A DNA stretch of 64,000 nucleotides from NCBI RefSeq assembly GCF_022458865.1, contig NZ_JAJNMU010000033.1, forward strand, positions 36,140 to 100,139, in the 5' to 3' direction. Below are positions 17,757 to 25,618 of the stretch, one piece after another. Both the position numbers and the translations under genes were made by a program. Numbering within the stretch: position 1 is the stretch's first letter; every line of letters begins with the position of its first letter. The DNA comes from Paenibacillus periandrae (GTDB lineage Bacteria > Bacillota > Bacilli > Paenibacillales > NBRC-103111). The notes beneath the pieces were generated by a model. That model ran no database searches, was not told where the DNA came from, and saw only the letters and a list, made by a program, of their open reading frames with translations.

Positions 17757-20015
17757 ATGAAAAATGAAACTGTGCAAACCGATATTACCGTCGTTGGCGG
17801 CGGCCTGTCGGGTGTGAATGCGGCGATCGCGGCAGCCCGCTTGGGGCAAAAGGTAGCTCTGATTCAGAACCGCCCTATGCTAGGCGGCAATTCCAGCAGC
17901 GAGGTCCGTGTCTGGGTATGTGGAGCCACCTCGCATGGCGTTAACCGCTATGCGCGCGAAACGGGCATTATGGGTGAAATGTTCGTTGAGAACCAATACC
18001 GCAATCCCGACGGCAATCCGTATTTATGGGATATGGTTGTGCTGGAATCCGTGCTGGCCGAGCCCAATATCCAATTGTTTTTGAATACGGATGTGCATGA
18101 GGTCGAAGCGTATGGAGAGGAGGACGATCGGCGGATTGCTTCAGTTACAGGCTGGATGATGGGCTCCGAGCGGCGGATTCGTTTTGAAAGTGAGCTGTTT
18201 GTGGACTGCACAGGCGATGGACTGGTAGGGTTCCTTGCCGGAGCGCAGCACCGGATCGGTCGTGAAGCCAAGGATGAATATAATGAGGATTGGGCGCCTG
18301 AGGCCGCTGACAACATCACGCTGGGCAGCACGCTATTATTTTATACCAAGGATGTCGGACATCCGGTTCGATATGTACCGCCCAGCTTTGCCAAGGATAT
18401 TGCGGCCACAACGATCCCGCTTAAAAGGGTGATCCGTAGCGGCGACAACGGCTGCAGCTATTGGTGGATCGAATGGGGCGGCGAGCTGGATACCGTGCAT
18501 GAGAACGAACGTATTCGTGATGAGCTGTGGTCGGTCGTATACGGTATTTGGGATTATATCAAAAACTCCGGTAAATTCGAGGCCGAGACGATGACACTGG
18601 AATGGGTCGGCTCGATTCCCGGCAAACGCGAATACCGCCGTTTTATCGGCGATTACGTGCTGAACCAGAACGATATTCTCGCGCAGCGGGAGTTCGAGGA
18701 CCGAATCGCCTTCGGCGGATGGTCCATTGATTTGCATCCTCCCGGAGGCATGTACGCAACGGAGAGCGGCTCGAAGCACCTGCATCCTGACGGCATCTAT
18801 CACATCCCTTTCCGATCGTTATACTCGGTTAATGTATCGAACCTGATGTTCGCCGGGCGCAATATCAGCGCCTCGCACGTAGCCTTTGGCACGACGCGCG
18901 TGATGGCGACATGCGCGGTCATTGGCGAGGCCGCGGGTACCGGCGCGGCCCTGGCTGTGCAGCACGGCGTGACGCCACGCGCCGTGTATGAGCGGCACCT
19001 GACGCAGCTGCAGCAAACGCTGCTGCGTCAGGATGCCTCGGTCATCGGCCTGCGCAGCAGCGATGACGAGGATCTCGCACGCCGTGCGAAGCTCACGGCG
19101 TCGAGCACACTGCGACGGCTGGCGGTCGAAGACGCCGCGGAGCCGGTGGCTCTGCAGGGCGGGGACGTCGCCCTGCTGGTGCCGGTGGCGCCAGAGCTGC
19201 AGCGGATTGAGCTGCTGCTCGACGCCGCGGCGGCAACAACGCTTGAGGTGGAGGTATGGAGCACCGGCCGCGCGGAAAATTATATCCCGCATCGACTGGA
19301 AGTGAGCGGCCTGGCCGCTCTCGCACCCGGCGAACGCCAGTGGGTCAGCATTCCGCTAGCCTGGAAGCCGCCGACGGCACAGCATGGCTTTATTATTGTC
19401 AAAGCCAATGAGCATGTGACGCTGTATGTATCCCATCAGCCGCAAACCGGTGTGCTCTCATTCGTGAAAAACACATCAGCGACCGTATCTGCTGATTTTA
19501 GCAATCAGGACCCGGATCAACCGGTCATATTGTGGAGTATGAAGAAGCTGGTGCGTAAGCCCTTCTGCTTCCGCATGTACCCGGAAACGACCGCCTTCGA
19601 GGTCGGGCATGTCACGGATGGCTTTGTCCGAACCTATGGCGAGCCGCACATGTGGCTGTCGGAAGCTCGGGACCCGGCTGTGTCTAAGCCCGCTTCCCTT
19701 GAGCTGCAGTGGCAGGAGACTGTGCAAATTAGTGAAATCCATCTGACCTTCAATGACGATGTGAATGAAGATCTGATCAATCTTCACCATCACTATACTC
19801 CGTTTCCGGTTATCCCAGAGCTGATTCGGGACTACCGTCTGGAAGCCTATGTGCAAGGACAATGGGTCAAGGTTCATGAGGAAACTGCCAATCACAAACG
19901 CAAGCAAATCCACCGGCTGCCTGCAGCAGTCAACACCGATCAGCTGCGCCTGGTGATCGAAGCAACGAACGGAAGCCTCCACGCAGAAGTAATTGAAATA
20001 CGCGTCTACGGGTAA
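17757..20015 (+). CDS. FAD-dependent oxidoreductase (FAD_oxidored family) with C-terminal beta domains
   Basis: 752 residues. The N-terminal FAD site is ITVVGGGLSGVNAAIAAARLG, followed by MLGGNSSSEVRVWVCGA, a glycine/serine-rich segment typical of the FAD_oxidored group found in carbohydrate loci. DCTGDGLVGFLAG and FAGRNISASHVAFGTTRVMATC complete the flavin domain (to about residue 445). The last 300 residues are predicted beta-rich and may bind substrate or carbohydrate. The ATG at 17757 follows GAGGTGA by 5 bases. No signal peptide is seen, so it is probably cytoplasmic. The segment 18860-19330 is clearly richer in GC than the rest of the gene. The substrate is unknown; a sugar or polyol is inferred from its neighbours. 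Confidence 0.8.
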   Translation: MKNETVQTDITVVGGGLSGVNAAIAAARLGQKVALIQNRPMLGGNSSSEVRVWVCGATSHGVNRYARETGIMGEMFVENQYRNPDGNPYLWDMVVLESVLAEPNIQLFLNTDVHEVEAYGEEDDRRIASVTGWMMGSERRIRFESELFVDCTGDGLVGFLAGAQHRIGREAKDEYNEDWAPEAADNITLGSTLLFYTKDVGHPVRYVPPSFAKDIAATTIPLKRVIRSGDNGCSYWWIEWGGELDTVHENERIRDELWSVVYGIWDYIKNSGKFEAETMTLEWVGSIPGKREYRRFIGDYVLNQNDILAQREFEDRIAFGGWSIDLHPPGGMYATESGSKHLHPDGIYHIPFRSLYSVNVSNLMFAGRNISASHVAFGTTRVMATCAVIGEAAGTGAALAVQHGVTPRAVYERHLTQLQQTLLRQDASVIGLRSSDDEDLARRAKLTASSTLRRLAVEDAAEPVALQGGDVALLVPVAPELQRIELLLDAAAATTLEVEVWSTGRAENYIPHRLEVSGLAALAPGERQWVSIPLAWKPPTAQHGFIIVKANEHVTLYVSHQPQTGVLSFVKNTSATVSADFSNQDPDQPVILWSMKKLVRKPFCFRMYPETTAFEVGHVTDGFVRTYGEPHMWLSEARDPAVSKPASLELQWQETVQISEIHLTFNDDVNEDLINLHHHYTPFPVIPELIRDYRLEAYVQGQWVKVHEETANHKRKQIHRLPAAVNTDQLRLVIEATNGSLHAEVIEIRVYG

Positions 20016-20110
20016 CCACAGAGTCGTAGCGGTGGCGCAATCAGCGAATTGTAACCGCTGATGTGGAGGGTTCAAATAGCAACTTAGTCATCAAGTAGGC
20101 CCGTACACAC

Positions 20111-20157
20111 AAAAGGCTGTCCTCCCTGCAAATAATGCCGGGGGACAGTCTTTTCTT
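20111..20157. terminator. Bidirectional terminator between convergent genes
   Basis: AAGGCTGTCCTCCC pairs with GGGGGACAGTC, with Ts after the stem on the plus strand and near it on the minus strand. It lies between the converging FAD-oxidoreductase and HD-GYP genes and can serve both. Confidence 0.75.
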
Positions 20158-20220
20158 CAATACATAGATCAGCAACCATTAGTCTAAATCACAGTTTGGT
20201 TCCTGACCATATCCTTTCTC

Positions 20221-21261
20221 TTACTCCTCGCTCTCTGTTTCCACCTTAAAAAGCTTCTCAATATATAAGGTTGGCTCCTGACTGAGATCAATAAAGCCTC
20301 CCTCCACTTCAACTAACGGGTTTACCGGATTTTTATCATTTAACATCACGATTTTACCGAGCTGTCCATCCGATAGCACAACCTCGCAACCTATTAAATA
20401 AATCATCAGCTTTTCCATAAAGCTGTGCACAACAAGGGGATCCATGGCCCCATAGGCATGTACCCACATGTTTCTTAATACCTCGTACAAAGGCAGCTCT
20501 TCCCTGTAGGCCCTCTTCGAGGTCATCGCATGAAAGACGTCCGCAACAGCTACAATTTTGCTCCACGGATCCATCTCTGAGCCCTTGATACCGAGCGGAT
20601 AGCCACTGCCATCTTCCCGTTCATGATGCTGTAAAGCGACCAGAGCAGCTCGTCCATCCACTTCCGGCTGACGCATCAAGCACGCGTAACCAAGCTCCGG
20701 ATGAAGCTTCATTTGTTCATATTCCTCACTCAGCAGGCGGCCAGGCTTTTGCAAAATTGCCTGTGAAATAAACAGCTTGCCCACATCATGCAGCATCCCT
20801 GCCATCGCCAGGCGGGGGATTTCTTCCTCGGGCAGCTTCATCCAGCGTCCAATCATCGCCGCCATCATCGCTACGCCCGCACTGTGTCGGTACGTATAAT
20901 CGTCTACTCGCTGTAGCGTAAGCATAAATCCGATAATTCCAAAATCCTTGGACAGGTCACAAAGCGTGGGCAGTATGGTTTGCTTGATTTTCTCAAATGG
21001 AATGTACCCACTGTGCTCAATTTCTGAAAATATCTGCTTCACTTCCATGACCGACTGATCCATGATCTGCTCCATCTCATCCAATGCCGGCTCCAAATCC
21101 TCCGGGCTGAGATGAATACAGTGTTGCGACAGCAAACGGCTTGACTTCTCATTCAGCAGCGTCGATGCGGGAAGCAGCAGGGCACTTTGGGAGGTATAAA
21201 TATTTTTGTTAATTCGCCGCCCCTTATACTCATCGAATGGATTCGATTTCTTCTTAGATAT
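20221..21261 (-). CDS. HD-GYP cyclic-di-GMP phosphodiesterase with a non-standard start
   Basis: About 346 residues if started at ATA 21261. The HD-GYP domain (about 130-300) shows HSAGVAMMA, MLHDVGKLFI, HPELGYACL and HHEREDGSGYP, the metal-binding and GYP motifs needed to hydrolyse c-di-GMP. Coding sequence clearly continues upstream of the first ordinary start (TTG at 21135): about 40 residues including NPFDEYKGRRINKNIY and SALLLPASTLL match the usual N-terminal leader of these proteins. That extension contains no ATG, GTG or TTG before an in-frame stop; an ATA lies 7 bases after GAGGGGG. A rare ATA start, or a base change from ATG, is inferred. It follows the FapA-like gene and shares its riboswitch-controlled transcript. 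Confidence 0.85.
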   Translation of the reverse strand: MSKKKSNPFDEYKGRRINKNIYTSQSALLLPASTLLNEKSSRLLSQHCIHLSPEDLEPALDEMEQIMDQSVMEVKQIFSEIEHSGYIPFEKIKQTILPTLCDLSKDFGIIGFMLTLQRVDDYTYRHSAGVAMMAAMIGRWMKLPEEEIPRLAMAGMLHDVGKLFISQAILQKPGRLLSEEYEQMKLHPELGYACLMRQPEVDGRAALVALQHHEREDGSGYPLGIKGSEMDPWSKIVAVADVFHAMTSKRAYREELPLYEVLRNMWVHAYGAMDPLVVHSFMEKLMIYLIGCEVVLSDGQLGKIVMLNDKNPVNPLVEVEGGFIDLSQEPTLYIEKLFKVETESEE

Positions 21262-21331
21262 GACTTTTCCCCCTCTTTAACCGTCATAGGTCAGAATAAC
21301 GTTCGCTCCGCGTTCACTGTTTCTCTATCAC

Positions 21332-23185
21332 TTAAGAAGTTCGAAGCTGCCGCATGATCCAGACCTTGTCTATGGTCTGATTCTCGATTACATCGATTAC
21401 ATCAACACAAAAGTTATCGACACATACGCGCCCCGCATACATTTTGCGAAGCATGATTTTATCTTTCGCTTTTAATTGTGACAAGGAGCCTGTGACGCCT
21501 CCAACAATTGATGCCGATATCATGCCGTCCGCCTCCAGTCGGGACCCTCTGCACACCGCATCATTATGATAAAAAATAATATTGTCTGTTGAACGGAGAT
21601 CGCTTTGCAGCACACCCTCCTTACGGATCAGGATATCTCCTTGCGACTGCAGGGTAGAAAGATGACACTGATCGATATCAATTTTTACATGCGTTTCCTT
21701 CATATTGTCGATCTTATCGACAGTTTGCTTCAGATCGTAGAGCAGACTCATCCATAACTCCTCAGATTCCTGTGAATAAATCCTGGATGCATCGCTGAAC
21801 ATCTTCAGCTTCTGTATCAAATACTGCCAAGCCTCATGATCCTGTTCCGGCATGCTATGGACATCGATAAGCAGCTTAGGGAGAAGCTTCGGAATTTCCT
21901 TAAATTTATTATGCACCAGCAATTTGACAACTTGTCCAAAAGCAGCATTTTGACCCTTCTGCCTGACCTGATCGGTTAACAGCCTGGCGGCTTCCATCAG
22001 CTGCTCCAGCTGCACGGACAATGCACGTGAGCCTTCCTGAATACGAACGACCTTTTCACCGCAGCAACCCGCGAACAGCTTGCTTTTCACAACGTTACCT
22101 TTTACAATAATGCTTCCTGTGGCCGTCAATACAGCATTATACACACAGCCAGCTACATAAATCGTACCGAGCGCTTCAATCGTCATATTTTCCGTAACAT
22201 CGCCATACACCATCACATCACCTGAAAATACAATATTGCCCGTACTCAGATTCACGTCACCTGAAACAATGTAAGCGGTTGAAATATCCAAGTACAAAGT
22301 ATGGGTGCCCGTTAATCGCGGTCTGCCCTCCTTCATTGCGATAAAAGTATCACCTTGCTGCTCCACGTGTTCTCTGGCTATAACGACTACATCCTGCGGC
22401 TTGGGGGGAATCACCAATTGACGGTGTACATTATAGCCTGTGATACCGTCGACGGCCTTGATTTTTTTGGCAATCGCCTGACCTTTATGGACGGATGGAA
22501 TCTTCAGGGAGTTTCGATAATCGATTCCGCCATCGACCTCCATAAAACTCCTTTCCACCGCTTCAGTAAAAAACAGCTCCATGCGCGCATCTTTACCTGG
22601 TACGGGATAGCTCCCCTGTGCAACGAGAACAGGCTTATAGGTAGGCTCCTGCAGCTCTTGAAAAATACTCCCGATATCCAGATTGTGCGAGATGGATAAC
22701 TCGGCCAGCTCCCGAGTAACCTCAGCCAGCTCCAATTTGCGAATCAGCTCACCTGCTTCCCGATCCAGCTCAAGTGTCACTTTAGAGGCTGGCTCTGTGT
22801 TTTTCAACCTGGGTTGAACAAGCTGGGTATGGCGTACAATCAAAAATGCTTTCATCTGATCCTCGGATACAAGAATCTGGAACAAGGGCTCCTCTTCAAC
22901 TTTCCACTCTATTCGTTCATTACCCTTAACGGTGTAGGGGCCCTCAACCAATTCGCCGTCCATAATCAAGCTTATTGGGTGTCTGGCTTCGATAACAGGC
23001 AGCGCCCCCCTCGTTGTGCCCACCTGAACATGAATATGATCGTTGTGGACCCAAATCCAATTCTGTTCGTCGTTACCACTACCTGGCACCTTTATTGGCT
23101 TGGAGGAGGATTTATCGACTTTAGGGGCTGCTGACAGCGGTTGTGACAATTTCATGCTCTCAGTTTGTTTGATTGGAATGGTCAT
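21332..23185 (-). CDS. FapA-like (DUF342) polymer-forming domain protein
   Basis: 617 residues. The central region (about 240-420) is the FapA/DUF342 beta-helix domain, with GYNVHRQLVIPPKPQ and a run of short repeats such as GDVNLSTGNIVFSGDVMVYGDV and EALGTIYVAGCVYNAV. A helical segment follows (about 430-520), then a second set of repeats to the C-terminus. It has no signal peptide. Family members influence flagellar number or cell-surface organisation; the biochemical role is not settled. The ATG at 23185 follows AAGGAAG; a GTG six codons earlier has no ribosome site. A c-di-GMP-I riboswitch and terminator lie directly upstream and an HD-GYP gene follows, so it is under c-di-GMP control. 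Confidence 0.85.
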   Translation of the reverse strand: MTIPIKQTESMKLSQPLSAAPKVDKSSSKPIKVPGSGNDEQNWIWVHNDHIHVQVGTTRGALPVIEARHPISLIMDGELVEGPYTVKGNERIEWKVEEEPLFQILVSEDQMKAFLIVRHTQLVQPRLKNTEPASKVTLELDREAGELIRKLELAEVTRELAELSISHNLDIGSIFQELQEPTYKPVLVAQGSYPVPGKDARMELFFTEAVERSFMEVDGGIDYRNSLKIPSVHKGQAIAKKIKAVDGITGYNVHRQLVIPPKPQDVVVIAREHVEQQGDTFIAMKEGRPRLTGTHTLYLDISTAYIVSGDVNLSTGNIVFSGDVMVYGDVTENMTIEALGTIYVAGCVYNAVLTATGSIIVKGNVVKSKLFAGCCGEKVVRIQEGSRALSVQLEQLMEAARLLTDQVRQKGQNAAFGQVVKLLVHNKFKEIPKLLPKLLIDVHSMPEQDHEAWQYLIQKLKMFSDASRIYSQESEELWMSLLYDLKQTVDKIDNMKETHVKIDIDQCHLSTLQSQGDILIRKEGVLQSDLRSTDNIIFYHNDAVCRGSRLEADGMISASIVGGVTGSLSQLKAKDKIMLRKMYAGRVCVDNFCVDVIDVIENQTIDKVWIMRQLRTS

Positions 23186-23216
23186 TTTCGTCTTCCTTTC
23201 CACTATCCGGATTCAC

Positions 23217-23254
23217 AAAAAAAGACACCTTCCCCAATTAACGGGAAAGATGCC
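23217..23254 (-). terminator. Intrinsic terminator of the c-di-GMP riboswitch
   Basis: Minus strand: GGCATCTTTCCC pairs with GGGGAAGGTGTC across a short loop and is followed by seven Ts. It stands between the aptamer and the fapA-like start codon and is the likely expression platform. Confidence 0.85.
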
Positions 23255-23284
23255 TCATCTCACTAAGCTCATCCGTATTCTCCC

Positions 23285-23380
23285 ATTTTCGGTGGCATGG
23301 CGACCATAGAAATATCTTTAGGTCCATTGCTTTGCGTCCTTGCCTTTCAGCAAGTTTGCCTTTATCGTATGTGAGTGATC
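23285..23380 (-). ncRNA. Cyclic-di-GMP-I (GEMM) riboswitch aptamer
   Basis: Read on the minus strand, the region contains the diagnostic GEMM blocks in order: GGCAAACTTGC, a GAAA tetraloop closing the P2 stem (CTTGC/GCAAG), GGACGCAAAGC, a CCTAAAG tetraloop-receptor strand, and TATGGTCGCCATGCCACC for the 3' side of P3. These elements in this order are known to bind c-di-GMP. A terminator hairpin follows, so it should control the fapA-like and HD-GYP genes by transcription termination. Whether ligand turns the genes on or off cannot be read with certainty. Confidence 0.9.
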
Positions 23381-23567
23381 GTTGCAAAAAATGTAAGAAT
23401 ATAGCTTTTTTTCATTTAGAACTAAATGCCTGTAGCCTAAGGCTAAGTATAATTCGGAAGTACCAAGAAACCGATAATTATATGACTAAATAGTAACATT
23501 CTTACAGCACTTTGACAAATGATTTCTATAAATACCGGGAACTTTTTGTCGATTTTACCCGATAAAA

Positions 23568-23581
23568 TGGAAGCGCTTATA
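23568..23581 (+). promoter_or_regulatory. cre-like site between pfkB and the riboswitch
   Basis: TGGAAGCGCTTATA resembles the looser cre consensus TGNNARCGNWWWCA with one mismatch. It lies 43 bases past the pfkB-type stop codon and about 190 bases upstream of the riboswitch. Low-confidence prediction. Confidence 0.3.
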
Positions 23582-23623
23582 CGTTCATATCGAAACAGTG
23601 TAATCTTTGTGTGCAATCGTTCG

Positions 23624-24619
23624 CTACTCCTCCATACCTTCCAATTCCTCCATCGTCGGCAGCGCAGCGAACACACCATGACGCGTCGTTGTCATGGCAC
23701 CTGCTTTATTGGCAAAAGAAAAGATCGAACGCACCTGCTCTTCATCGTTCAATATGGTTTCGATCTTTTCTCCAGTCGCTCCATGCTCCGCAAGCTTGAG
23801 CAGCATCGCACCGACAAAGCTGTCACCGGCTCCAGACGGATCAACCGATTTGACACGAATGCCCGGGATCGAGGTCATGGCCTGGCGGGTAACAACACAG
23901 CAGCCATATTCACCTAAAGTGACGACAATCACCTTGGCCCCCATATCCAGCAGCAGCTGGACGGCTTCCGCAGGTTCCAGGCCAGTAAGAGCCGCAGCAT
24001 CTTCCTCATTAATCTTCACGATATGGGCTGTCCCGATATGATTTCGCAGGTCCTGCCGCATCGTTTCCTTATCGGGCCATAGAAAGGCACTCGAATTGGG
24101 ACAGCAGCAGGTCAGACCTCCAGCCGCTTTAATACGGCGTGCCACTGCCAGAGCCGAGGTCTGTGACAATCCTTCATTAAGAGGCGCAGATCCATAATGA
24201 TACACAGCAACGTCATCCAGCCAGGCTTCATCGAATTCTGCCAGCTTCGAGGTCTTATCGTTCACACTTGTCTCTTGATCAGACTCCAGTCGAATTCCAA
24301 AATTATCGTCTTGAGCTCCACTCCACTCCGTCCTTGCCACACTATCCCTCGCCGCATCCGTCCCGACGAGTGCAGCCTCCACCCCGGCAGCCTTAAGCTC
24401 GCTGTGCAAATACAATCCGGACGCATCGTTCCCGATCTTTCCTATATAACGCGAATCACCGCCAAGCTTCGCTATAGCCGCCGCTACATAGGCAGGTGTT
24501 CCTCCACTAGCGGTCTGAATAGCGGAATCAACCCCATCCGATTGTTCCTGATCCGTGAGGCTATATCCCGTCAATAGCTCTCCATAGCAAACTATTTTTT
24601 TGGGTCTCAATGTAAACAT
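23624..24619 (-). CDS. PfkB-family sugar kinase (fructokinase-like)
   Basis: 331 residues. GGTPAYVAAAIAKLGGDSRYIGKIGNDASG is the N-terminal PfkB signature, and VDPSGAGDSFVGAML near residue 260 is the C-terminal signature with the catalytic aspartate. The start ATG at 24619 follows AGGAGGG by 9 bases; the frame is open 35 codons further without a ribosome site. It phosphorylates a furanose sugar such as fructose or 2-keto-3-deoxygluconate. No transporter adjoins it, so the substrate is uncertain. No clear terminator follows before the riboswitch region. Confidence 0.85.
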   Translation of the reverse strand: MFTLRPKKIVCYGELLTGYSLTDQEQSDGVDSAIQTASGGTPAYVAAAIAKLGGDSRYIGKIGNDASGLYLHSELKAAGVEAALVGTDAARDSVARTEWSGAQDDNFGIRLESDQETSVNDKTSKLAEFDEAWLDDVAVYHYGSAPLNEGLSQTSALAVARRIKAAGGLTCCCPNSSAFLWPDKETMRQDLRNHIGTAHIVKINEEDAAALTGLEPAEAVQLLLDMGAKVIVVTLGEYGCCVVTRQAMTSIPGIRVKSVDPSGAGDSFVGAMLLKLAEHGATGEKIETILNDEEQVRSIFSFANKAGAMTTTRHGVFAALPTMEELEGMEE

Positions 24620-24870
24620 ACCGATGCACCCTCCTATATTACTTTTCCCCTTAATTGAATTAGGTCTTAAGAACCTTTCATTTATATAATCATAGCACAA
24701 AATGTTACCAAAGGTATAAGACATTCCTCATTGCTTGTTGTTCATAAATCCTCCACAAGATGAGCAGTGACCACATTGACAACCGCCTCAAACCATAGTA
24801 CGATTTGGACTAACCAAAGTCACAGGTAGACCTTACCTGCATTTTCTTAAAAATAAGGGAGACCGACAGC

Positions 24871-25242
24871 ATGCCTTATTTGCGCTTCAAAGGATTTTCC
24901 AACGAATATTTACACTCCGTCGCACCTCGTCTAATAGAAGAATTTGCTCAGCTTGTTCAAATCGACAAAAGTATGGTCAAGATCGAAACCCTGCTCACGG
25001 AAGCTATCTCACAGGTGCCGCTTAGTCTGGAGATTTTGTTATTCCCCAGAAAACAAGAGGTTCATGACGCTGTAGCAGCCAAGTTTAATCAAATCCTGCG
25101 GGAGTCCGGCTATGAGCATGTTCATATCTTCTTTATTTTGTTGAGTCCCTATGTTTATTATAAAAATGGTGAGCCTATAGCACACCGTCAAGCTGATGAA
25201 GATACGGAGCCTGCCTTCAAACATAAATTAGAGCTATCCTGA
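24871..25242 (+). CDS. DUF1904 family small protein
   Basis: 123 residues. The opening MPYLRFKGF and the alternating strand/helix pattern match the DUF1904 family, which has a tautomerase-like fold. The N-terminal proline (Pro2) that acts as the catalytic base in tautomerases is present. The function of the family is unknown. GGGAG lies 9 bases before the ATG, and a terminator follows directly, so it is probably a single-gene unit. Confidence 0.7.
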   Translation: MPYLRFKGFSNEYLHSVAPRLIEEFAQLVQIDKSMVKIETLLTEAISQVPLSLEILLFPRKQEVHDAVAAKFNQILRESGYEHVHIFFILLSPYVYYKNGEPIAHRQADEDTEPAFKHKLELS

Positions 25243-25247
25243 ATTTC

Positions 25248-25292
25248 AAAACGATTGCCCTCCCTATTCACGAGCGGCGCAATCGTTTTTTA
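25248..25292 (+). terminator. Terminator after the DUF1904 gene
   Basis: AACGATTGC and GCAATCGTT form a nine-pair stem with a loop of about 20 bases, followed by a T run. It begins a few bases after the stop codon. Confidence 0.75.
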
Positions 25293-25390
25293 TTCGTCTA
25301 CAATTTGCGCTTGCAGCCACAGTACAAGCTTCTGGCTCGTAAAACCCCATTGCTCTGCGGCCGTTATCCCAGCAATCCCATCGCCTTTCT

Positions 25391-25500
25391 AGGGCCAATA
25401 GCTGCCAAATTGGGCATGCTTGACCGCATAACGTGCTGACATCACACCGACGAGTGAATGACCTCCTAAATTGATTCGGACTTTCAGCAGGCAGCACAAA
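25391..25500 (-). pseudogene. Remnant of an alpha/beta-hydrolase gene
   Basis: On the minus strand one frame reads VRINLGGHSLVGVMSARYAV and continues a short way to a stop codon. LGGHSLGG is the nucleophile elbow of alpha/beta hydrolases, and the following SARYAVKHA pattern fits the helix behind it; here the second elbow glycine pair is damaged (Val). There is no start codon or downstream homology, so it is a decayed fragment of about 35 codons. A carrier-protein-like LGGHSL motif is the less likely alternative. Confidence 0.35.
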
Positions 25501-25531
25501 TAACCAGAACCTGAAGGCTCTGGTTACTGCT
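25499..25531. terminator. Weak hairpin beyond the giant regulator gene
   Basis: TAACCAGA...TCTGGTTA forms an eight-pair stem. On the minus strand it is followed by TTATTTG only, so it is a weak terminator candidate for the large LuxR-type gene, whose stop codon lies 90 bases before it. Confidence 0.4.
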
Positions 25532-25618
25532 GCTCACACTATGCTCCTGTACAACTTGTCAATTTTGCCGCTTTGCTACTCCACCTCAAGTAACCCAGCC
25601 TCTGTTAGACATGCCCGG

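Noticed and set aside
18819..19326. Several long minus-strand frames opposite the FAD oxidoreductase gene
   Set aside because: They arise from high GC with few stops; the plus-strand frame has clear family motifs and these have none.
21135..21137. TTG as start of the HD-GYP gene
   Set aside because: No ribosome site precedes it, and about 40 family-like residues lie upstream in the same frame.
25264..25497. 77-codon minus-strand frame in the gap after DUF1904
   Set aside because: No ribosome site or recognisable motif, and it conflicts with the hydrolase-remnant frame.
25391..25500. LGGHSL as a carrier-protein (NRPS) motif
   Set aside because: No other NRPS sequence nearby; the residues that follow fit an alpha/beta hydrolase better.
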